From NCBI GenBank assembly GCA_021399435.1, contig JAJTUP010000013.1:496001-560000 (forward strand): a stretch of DNA of 64,000 nt, read 5' to 3'. This DNA is from Diaporthe sp. PMI_573 (lineage: Eukaryota > Ascomycota > Sordariomycetes > Diaporthales > Diaporthaceae). The position numbers and the translations under genes are program-made. The notes beneath the pieces were generated by a model, which was given only the letters and a program-made list of their open reading frames with translations, made no database searches and was not told the origin of the DNA. Below, piece by piece: positions 56,396 to 64,000 of the stretch. Within the stretch, counting starts at the first letter, position 1. Each line of letters begins with the position of its first letter.

Positions 56396-57544
56396 ATGCC
56401 TCTTCCTCAAGGCGTCTACCGGGCAGACCAGGTCGGGTCCTTCCTGCGTCCCAAGGTTGTCTTGTCTGCGCGTAACGAAGCCTCGGCTGGCAAGATCACC
56501 ACCGAGGAGCTCCGCAAGATCGAGGACGAGCACGTCGCTGCTGTCGTCAAGAGCCAGGTAGAGAATGGCATCCGTGCCGTGACGGATGGCGAGTTCCGCC
56601 GCGCCTACTTCCACATCGACTTCTGCGTCCACCTCGACGGTGTTGAGGCACAGGGCTATATCTCATCGACCAATGTCACGCCCCACGGCCTGCCCACGCC
56701 ACCTCGGCTAATCGTCACCGGAAAGCTGGGGCACCCCAAGCCGATCCAGGTTGACGACTTCAAGTTCCTGGACGCGCAGCTGCAGAAGCTGGGCGTGAAG
56801 GATTCGGTCTCCGCCAAGGTCTGCATCCCCTCGCCTACCATGGTGCACTTCCGCGCCGGGAGGGAAGCGATTGACAAGGACGCGTACCCGACCCTGGAGC
56901 CGTTCTTCGACGACCTCGTCAGGGTGTACCAGGAGGAGATTGCCGACCTGTACGCCGCAGGGTGCCGCTTCGTCCAGCTCGACGACACCAACCTCGCCTA
57001 CCTCTGCGACGAGGGCATGCGCAAGGAGGCCGCCGCCCGCCACGGGGTACAGCCCGAGGAGCTCGCCGAGAACTACGCCAAGCTGATCAACGCCGCCATC
57101 TCGAAGCGGCCCAAGGACATGACCATCGGCATTCACCTGTGCCGCGGCAACTACCGGTCCCAGTGGTTCGCGCAGGGCGGCTACGAGCCGGTCGCCGAGA
57201 CCCTGTTCAAGAAGCTCGACGTCGACGTCTACTTCCTCGAGTACGACGACGCGCGGTCCGGCGACTTCTCCCCGCTGCGCCACCTCCCCGAGAACAAGGT
57301 CGTCGTCCTCGGCGTGCTGAGCAGCAAGAAGCCCGAGCTCGACGACAAGAAGGCCATCATCAACCGCCTCAACGAGGCCGCCAAGTACTGCCCCAAGGGC
57401 CTGGACCAGCTGTGCCTCTCGCACCAGTGCGGCTTCAGCTCCACCATGGAGGGCAACGACCTGAGCCAGGAGGAGCAATGGGCCAAGATCAGGCTGGAGA
57501 CTGAGATTGCCAAGGAGGTCTGGGGCGATGACCTGTCCAAATAG
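56396..57544 (+). CDS. MetE-like (cobalamin-independent methionine synthase C-terminal-type) methyltransferase
   Basis: Single exon, 382 aa, starting MPLPQGVYRADQVGSFLRP, the usual N-terminus of stand-alone MetE-C-like (YxjG/YxjH-type) proteins. The UROD/MetE-like barrel shows VTDGEFRRAYFHIDF, FVQLDDTNLAYLCDE, IGIHLCRGNYRSQW (zinc ligands His247 and Cys249), YFLEYDD and LSHQCGFSST (Cys345). The zinc-thiolate set is complete. Length is half that of true methionine synthase, so it lacks the N-terminal folate-binding repeat; the methyl donor and acceptor are therefore uncertain. The gene has strong codon bias (nearly all C/G-ending codons), consistent with high expression. Confidence 0.92.
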   Translation: MPLPQGVYRADQVGSFLRPKVVLSARNEASAGKITTEELRKIEDEHVAAVVKSQVENGIRAVTDGEFRRAYFHIDFCVHLDGVEAQGYISSTNVTPHGLPTPPRLIVTGKLGHPKPIQVDDFKFLDAQLQKLGVKDSVSAKVCIPSPTMVHFRAGREAIDKDAYPTLEPFFDDLVRVYQEEIADLYAAGCRFVQLDDTNLAYLCDEGMRKEAAARHGVQPEELAENYAKLINAAISKRPKDMTIGIHLCRGNYRSQWFAQGGYEPVAETLFKKLDVDVYFLEYDDARSGDFSPLRHLPENKVVVLGVLSSKKPELDDKKAIINRLNEAAKYCPKGLDQLCLSHQCGFSSTMEGNDLSQEEQWAKIRLETEIAKEVWGDDLSK

Positions 57545-60511
57545 ATGGGATGATGATGTCTGCACGAGCGATGACTTGAGGAGTATTTAGCATGGTTGCT
57601 TCAACAGCGACCCGTAATCTGAATTGCATTAATCAGATATTGTATGACAGTAACACTGTGCGACACCCATCCATCTGTGATGAAAACTCATTAGCCTAGG
57701 AAATTATCTCCAAATTTATCAGTCTCAACACGCGTTAAAATGCGTAACGTTTGCAAGACAGCTTGTTGTGTTCTGCTCCCTCGAGGCGAGGCATCTTTAG
57801 GTTGTCCAAACCCTCGCATGTATGTACAACCTTTTTAGAGATGCTACAAGCCGAGATAGAAGCGCTCTTTAGATTTCACATGATTTCACACCGTCCATTG
57901 CTAGTTTTGAAACCATTACAGAACCTTTGTCTCGTACATTTATCAAGACAATCTCGAGCAATTTCAGACGGCTGGCGGCTTGTAATCATCATGTGGACCT
58001 CAGATATGGGAGACAGCATCAGACCTGAAGTACAATATGAGTAGACTTTAAGCTCAACTTTACCACAACATTATCGAACTAATGACGGCTGCGAAATATT
58101 GATGATCAGAGTAATGCCTGTTTGCTCCTCAACCCTAACATATATAGGTAGGTAACACAATAGTTAGGGTTCAAGCTCGCAAATGGCGCACTGTTTGTTA
58201 CTTGCGTTGATGCGACAGCAGCAAGCCCTTTTTGCCCTCATGTAAACCTTTTCGCACGATGGTCGATTTTGCTGCATTGTTCGTGATCGTCGTGTCAACC
58301 GTTGAACACATATTCATGACGATGGAGGCCGTCATTTACTAAGCATAACATATCCTTAGTTCACTGTATTTCTTGAGTAAATGATTCGGACTATGAGTTC
58401 CTGGCCTACACTCCTCACGAATTAGAGATGAATAACTTCAATCTCCACTTTGCCGGTAGGCATAGTGCAAATCAAATTAAGGTCTACAAAAGTCGGACTC
58501 AGTGTTCTCACCACCACTATAGCCCTTGCTTTACCTACTGTAATTCCAGCTTAGAAGAGGGATTCAAAGGATGATAGTCCATAACTTCAATCTCGCTAGT
58601 AGAACTTTGACGAAGTTCACAGAGGCATTTAATTAGATCAAGTAGTCTTAGCATTCTATGTAATTTTCACGCAATTCCTAATTTCACCGCACCCGAATGC
58701 ACCCTCAGACGTCGAATCACCACGTCAGCGTCGTTTTCTTTCTCTTCAACAATTTTCAAACTTCAGTAGGCATATATTAGTTCGTCGTTTTATGCAGATA
58801 TTACAACGAAACAGACACTTCCTGGCGTCACGAGATAATTTTATGTTTGATCCTAATAGATGCCACATTCGAATTGGAACGGATATTTCCGAGGGATGTG
58901 TATACGGTGTTGCAGCATTCTCCAGATAAAGTCACTGCAGCCAAAACTAGGTCAACTTGGTGGAAATTGTCCCAAAAATGGCGATATCTTTGAAAAGAAT
59001 GACTTACTGGTGCTATTTTACTTAGTGTATGTGCATGCACGACGGAGTCTCCACCACAAATCACGGCGTCTCGTCTTACAAGAGTTCTGGCGAACCATCT
59101 CAGGCAGCGACATGTTAGCTGCCAATCTGAATTTCTCTCCATGTATCTTCCCCAAGTTTTCATTATCGAACGGGCCTTCTAAAATATCACAAGTCCCACA
59201 TCTGCCAGTATATATGTGTAGGCGTAAACTGAGCCTGGGCTCACATGAGACGGCGCAAGGAGGCGAGGAGGTATCTTGTGATATTACCTGGTAGAAGTGT
59301 AATTCAATACGCCACTAACGCATTGTCAATTACTTGACAAAAGAACCAAGACAAAGTAAATATCCATATTTTGGTCAGCTTGTCCAGGATTGCCTCCCTC
59401 GCACACTTTTGATGGAGCCTTTGCTTTTTCACGTCATCTTGGCATTTCGGGGCAATTTGCCCAACCCTCCGCAACAGCTACAGCTCCCCGGTAGCAGAAA
59501 TTGATAGAGGAAGCTCGTTTATAATCGCGCATGCAATATCTTTCGTGTTATAGGCCGCGAATCACGCCTGAAGTCGACTTTACCAGCTGGCTTTTTTTTT
59601 TTGGAGACAGAAACTAAGTTGATCGCCACTAGACGTAGAATGGGTCTAGGTCTATAATCTATGTGGGAAATATGAGGATTGCAAGCCAAGACAATAGATT
59701 ATGATAAGAGAGCGAGGTTAGAGGCCGGCTTATATGCTGGGGCACTCTTACCATGGGCTCTCCTAGCGTCGTGAAGTTCCTGACTAGCCCCTGTCTGCCT
59801 AGGCTGTAAACACTATGATTTGAAGACTATAATAATTTTCAGATATCGCCATGTTGGCATACTAGCACCTGTCCCAAGATTCTGCCATTATGGTGAGAGG
59901 ATAGACAAAGAGATGGGGGGAAAGTTTATCCAAGGGACGACCCGCGGTCAACAGGTGACGGGACTTGAGAAACGGTTTCAAAATACTCTGAGATGCGGGT
60001 AGATTGACCGAGCAAAGAGTTTACGTAGTTGTGGGAGATTCAGAAAACAGAAGTGGCCGATAATTATGTCGGAATGAAAGCACAGGACGACAGAGTAAAA
60101 ACCATCAAAAACATACAGCACCGGGTATACGGGATCCCGTATTTTCCTATATCTATGGCCGTATGTGCTTGTGAGTTTGCAAATGCGGGCTATATTTGGA
60201 GTTTCAATGACTCAAAGGTCAAAGCTTGGGGTGCATGTGATTCCTGTGAATTGGCTGATATGGTGAAAATGTGCACACGCTCTATGTCTAGCTGATCGAA
60301 TGCCTGTATAAAGGTACACCTAGCGACGTAAGTGAGCGGCTGCTAGGAGTATGAATTTGCTGGTCATAATGTCAATCTGCACAAGCTGGTTCACCGGCCG
60401 GATGTATCTACTTATCTAGATAACTTCGATCAGTGGAACGGATGTCAGCGGGCTTCGTTGAGTAGCATTCTTGATTTCTCGGTTTTGCAGTACCGTGCAA
60501 ACTGCACCTGA

Positions 60512-60530
60512 ACGAGACGAGACGAGACGG
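60512..60530. repeat. (GACGA)n microsatellite
   Basis: About four GACGA/ACGAG units in the AT-rich stretch. Confidence 0.75.
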
Positions 60531-62245
60531 ATAGGTAGGAGACAGTAATTAATATGATGCTTTGTCAGGCTCATGTCTGCAAGTTCATGGGATACCTGGA
60601 CAAGGGAACGAAACGATTTAATCGCAGCTCATAGACCAGAATTATATCAAATTGTCAATTCCGTGCCTTTTGGAGAGTGGACCTATGACGACGAGAACAT
60701 AGACTTGCCTTGAACAAAGACTGAATTCGGTGGCAATACGTACGTGCCAGGACGGCCGATTTGGTCGTTCTAGGAATCAATGCGAACAGTGAAGGAGCCC
60801 GGACGGCATGCTGAGCCGATTGTTCGCTACACCAGGGCAGGCGAACCGCATCGGGTTGAATGCTCCATCCGAACCCCTATCAGTAGTAGGCTTCTCGTCA
60901 CTGTTCTAGACCGCCTGGGCGAGTCGTAGGCCCTAGGCCCACAAGGTAGAGGAGAGCCCAGCTGGAGAAACTGAAAAATCATGTCGCTCTACCTCCACGA
61001 GAGGAGCAGGGTAGAAGCATGCCGAATGTTCGCGGTCAGGATGGGCCCTGAACATATCACATCGGTTGAAAATCGGAACCAAAGAGACGAACTGCCTGGT
61101 GTGGTTTACTGCAGACAAGCGTGAGGAAATGGCCACGCACCGAGATATAAGGTCATTCCTTCATCATCTCATGTTGCTCCGATCCACGTTGGCATATTTC
61201 CCCCATACTGAAAGGTCGGAATATCCCGTTGTGGAAAAATTTAGGAGACTGCAAGTAGGGCAGGCTAACGTGTGAGGACAGGAAGCGTGATGCTCTGCAG
61301 ATGAAGCCGATGTTCTCCCGCTCCCCCGCCTTCCAGGTTCCATCGAACAGCCGACAAGATGGGGGATTGTGGGGAGGCTGAGTGGAGCCTCCAATCCCCG
61401 TACAGACAAAGTTTGATGGTCGGGCCGAATGCTTGCACTTTGGAGATGGATCATCTCCCCACGGAGGATGGGGGTGGGTCTCATGTTGCTCATGTTGTGG
61501 AAGAGTGGTATGACGTTGTGCACTTCACGATCGTTAGGAACAGTGCGCTGCATTGGACGAACCAGTGGCCCAGAGTTGCCAAGCTGCGGGAGGCGGTTGA
61601 ATCTCAATGGCAAGCAGCGGCAGAAGCTTGTCTGGATGAGGCTCAAATCTTTCCCTGTCCCAGGAGAAGGCATGCAGCTGCTCGGCTCGGCAGCCACAAA
61701 TGCAAGGACAAGTGATGGTAGAATCGAAAAGGTCGGCCACGGTGACACTGACGAACGGTTGTGCCTTCCGCCTGACCACAAGGCCAACATTCAAGTGGAC
61801 CAGACCCAGTCGACAGTCGCCCGTTCCCCATGAGTCTCCAGAGTCTCCATAGCACACAGCAGAGCCAGCATCCGGCTCGGAAGAGCATTGCAGGATGCCC
61901 GAATGCACCCCGCGAAAACGGGGAACGACCGAGTCGTTCACACGAGGAAAAGGCGAATCAAGTCAGCCCAGGACGGCCAATAACATGCATCCCAGCGCGA
62001 AGCTGGCAAGGGATCAGGGATCGTCACTGATGACATTGGTGTAAACAACCTCCGATGTTCCGATCAACGGCTGAGCAGCGAGCAATTGGCGGCTTACCGT
62101 TGCACAGTAGCTTACATGATTCCGTCATGGCACATGGTGTCCGTAGCATACTAGACCCAGCGGCGAGGAAAGGCCGTTCAACAAATGATGCCAGAGCAAA
62201 CAGAGCCTGCAGGTACCCGGTCCGTCCCTGACAGTCAGGCATGCA

Positions 62246-62250
62246 TATAA
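62246..62250 (+). promoter_or_regulatory. TATA box of the beta-glucosidase gene
   Basis: GCATATAAGA context about 90 bp upstream of the preferred start codon at 62338. Confidence 0.5.
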
Positions 62251-62337
62251 GATGGCAGTCGTCCCCAACACCTGGCAGAAGAGATGAGCCTTCTTTCTTC
62301 CCACGCATTGCTGCCTTGTCGACAACCATCCAGCATC

Positions 62338-64000
62338 ATGCAGACTGTTTCAACCCTGCTGCTCGCGGCAGCCGGCGTGGCTTCCGCCTACGACTACTCG
62401 CAGGATGGCAACCATGGAGCACCATTTCCTGACACGGTATACTCTGGCTTCGAGTCGGAGAACCCTGTGACAATCAAGGGATCTCAGGAGTTCCAGACCT
62501 CGCCCCCCAAATACCCCTCGCCGTGTAAGTGACGATGGTTCCTCACGGCCACCTCTTGACGCAGACCAACTGGCTGACACTTGCTTCTTGCTTCCCAGGG
62601 GGTGAAGGACTTGGCGACTGGGCCGACGCCTACACCAAGGCTCGCTCTTTCGTCAGCCAGCTCACGCTGGAGGAGAAGGTGAACCTGACCACCGGCACGG
62701 GGTGGCAAACAGACAAGTGTGTCGGTCAGACTGGTGCCATCCCGCGTCTCGGCTTCCGCGCAATGTGTCTCCAGGACAGCCCTACGGGCGTCCGCGACAC
62801 CGACTTTGTCAGCGTGTTCCCCGCCGGTGTCAACGTTGCCGCCACCTGGGACCGCAACCTTGCGTACCTCCGCGGCCAGGGCATGGGTGAGGAGCACCAT
62901 GGAAAGGGAGTCGACGTGCAGCTTGGACCTGTTGCTGGGCCTCTCGGTCGCTCGCCCGAAGGTGGTCGTAACTGGGAAGGCTTCTCGCCTGACCCTGTGC
63001 TCACTGGGCAGATGTTTGCTGAGAGCATCAAGGGAATCCAGTCTGCTGGTGTTATGACAAGTGCGAAGCATTACATCGCCAACGAGCAGGAGCATTTCCG
63101 CCAACAACCAGAGTCCCATGACTTTGGTTGGAATATCACTGAGCCCAACTCGGCGAACCTGGATGATGTGACGATGCACGAGCTGTACCTGTGGCCATTT
63201 GCTGGTATGTTCTACTTGTCGTTCTCCCCCTTCACAAACAATGAGCGATTTGTCTCATTGGATAACTCGATCGTTGAATTTAGATGCTGACCCAACCCGA
63301 CAGATGGTGTCAAGGCTGGCGCCACCTCAATTATGTGCTCCTATAACCAGGTTAACAACAGCCAGGCGTGCCAGAACTCATACATTCTCAACTACCTGCT
63401 CAAAGGTGAGCTCGGCTTCCAGGGCTTTGTTGTCTCTGACTGGGTCAGTATAATTCTTCTCCTTCTACAGATCCCCGTCTTTCATGTTTTGGAATGTTCC
63501 AGAACACATAACTTCAGGACCCATAGCAGGACTAATATAATATGTAGCAAGGGACCCATTCGGGTGTTTCTTCTGTACTTGCGGGTCTCGACATGACTAT
63601 GCCCGGAGATACCTTGTTCTCAACCGGAGACAGCTACTTCGGCTCAAACTTGACCATTGCCGTGCTCAACGGCACCGTCCCGCAGTGTAAGCATCACTCT
63701 TCTCCTTTTACGGATCCCGGTCTTTCATGTTTTGGAAAGTTCCAGAATGCAACACTTCAGGCTCCGTAGCAGGTGACTAACAGCCAGAAGGGCGCCTGGA
63801 TGACATGGTTATCCGTATTATGGCCGGCTTCTTCTATGTCGACCTGCCTGTCGAGCGTGACCCCATCAACTTCTCGTCGTGGTCACGTGACACCTACGGC
63901 TACGAACACTACTACGGGAGCCAGGGCCCCATCGTCCAGGTCAACGAGCATGTCGATGTGACTGCGAATCACTCTGCCATCATCCGCGAGATCGGGGCCG
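62338..64000 (+). CDS. Secreted GH3 beta-glucosidase, 5' part, with two introner-like introns
   Basis: Exons 62338-62524, 62599-63204, 63304-63443, 63548-63686 and 63791 to the window end. Start 62338 gives a clean signal peptide ([17 protein letters not shown]); an in-frame ATG at 62284 would bury it. GH3 domain marks: [33 protein letters not shown]-like [72 protein letters not shown] and GFVVSDW, whose Asp is the catalytic nucleophile. Introns 1 and 2 (74 and 99 bp) are ordinary; introns 3 and 4 are introner-like, restoring SDW|QGTHSG and VPQ|WRLDDMV. The enzyme hydrolyses cellobiose and other beta-glucosides. The C-terminal half lies beyond the window. Confidence 0.94.
63444..63547 (+). 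repeat. Introner-like element copy H (beta-glucosidase intron 3)
   Basis: 104 bp, GTCAGT..TGTAG, phase 0, directly after the codon pair for the nucleophile Asp and Trp. Intact core; branch site altered to GACTAAT; 3' half close to copies D and E. Confidence 0.94.
63687..63790 (+). repeat. Introner-like element copy I (beta-glucosidase intron 4)
   Basis: 104 bp, GTAAGC..AGAAG, phase 1. Core with one change (GGAAAGTTC); 3' arm GGCTCCGTAG; branch GTGACTAACAG. The acceptor is the second-next AG (AAG) rather than the expected CAG, since only that restores the frame. Confidence 0.9.

Larger units (their letters stand above)
57545..62337. other. 4.8-kb AT-rich gene-poor stretch
   Basis: Visibly AT-richer than flanking genes between about 57,600 and 60,700, turning GC-richer toward 61,300-62,300. 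Only short open frames (longest 61164-61790 on the minus strand and 61359-61715 on the plus strand), none with a domain. A pentamer GACGA repeat sits near 60512-60530. It could be a decayed repeat island; I recognise no transposon protein. Confidence 0.45.

Noticed and set aside
61164..61790. Overlapping plus- and minus-strand open frames of 118-208 codons
   Set aside because: Both strands are open over the same bases, and neither product shows a recognisable domain or start context.
63205..63303. Second intron of the beta-glucosidase as an introner copy
   Set aside because: 99 bp long, but its sequence does not align with the family beyond the splice sites.
1..64000. CRISPR arrays, bacterial operons, rRNA genes or transposase/reverse-transcriptase genes
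   Set aside because: None seen; the gene structure is fungal and no such signatures appear in any frame.

Overview
This window reads as nuclear DNA of a filamentous ascomycete (Pezizomycotina, probably Sordariomycetes; the class is an inference). The support is short GT..AG introns with CTAAC/CTGAC-type branch sites, a Zn2Cys6 regulator, a HET-domain gene, CFEM, WSC and fungal rhodopsin-like membrane proteins, and TACCTAGGTA palindromes upstream of several genes. I reconstruct 24 protein-coding loci plus one HET pseudogene. Nearly all models come from joining reading frames across splice sites.

Layout. 0-5 kb: 3' end of an epimerase-like gene, a Zn2Cys6 regulator, a promethin-like membrane protein. 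6-15 kb: CFEM protein (-), GH64-type glucanase, DUF89/ARMT1 phosphatase, APC-type permease. 15-18 kb: broken HET gene (-). 19-25 kb: WSC protein, NIF3/YqfO-like protein, peptidyl-tRNA hydrolase (-), Rvs161-type BAR protein. 24.7-29.1 kb: no convincing gene. 29-42 kb: rhodopsin-like membrane protein, ThuA-like protein (-), LigB-type dioxygenase (-), GH2 beta-mannosidase (-), single-pass membrane protein, orphan gene. 42.6-51 kb: GH95 alpha-L-fucosidase, cyclin H-like protein (-), alpha/beta hydrolase (-), HEXXH protein (-). 51.8-57.5 kb: second BAR protein (-), MetE-like enzyme. 57.5-62.3 kb: AT-rich and gene-poor. 62.3 kb to the end: 5' part of a GH3 beta-glucosidase.

The most striking content is a family of nine near-identical spliceosomal introns of 101-109 bp in five unrelated genes: two in the Zn2Cys6 regulator, three in the permease (all of its introns), one in the beta-mannosidase, one in the alpha/beta hydrolase and two in the beta-glucosidase. 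Each is in the sense direction of its host gene on either strand, each restores the host reading frame exactly, and I found no copy between genes. They share a core ending in TTTCATGTTTTGGAATGTTC, partly conserved inverted arms (TACGGATCC / GGATCCGTA) and a GACTAAC branch site. This is the behaviour of introner-like elements, i.e. mobile or recently multiplied introns. They are 9 of the 43 introns in my models.

The genes do not form one pathway. Several are carbohydrate-active (GH64, GH2, GH95, GH3), as in a polysaccharide-degrading saprotroph or plant-associated fungus. The rest are housekeeping genes.
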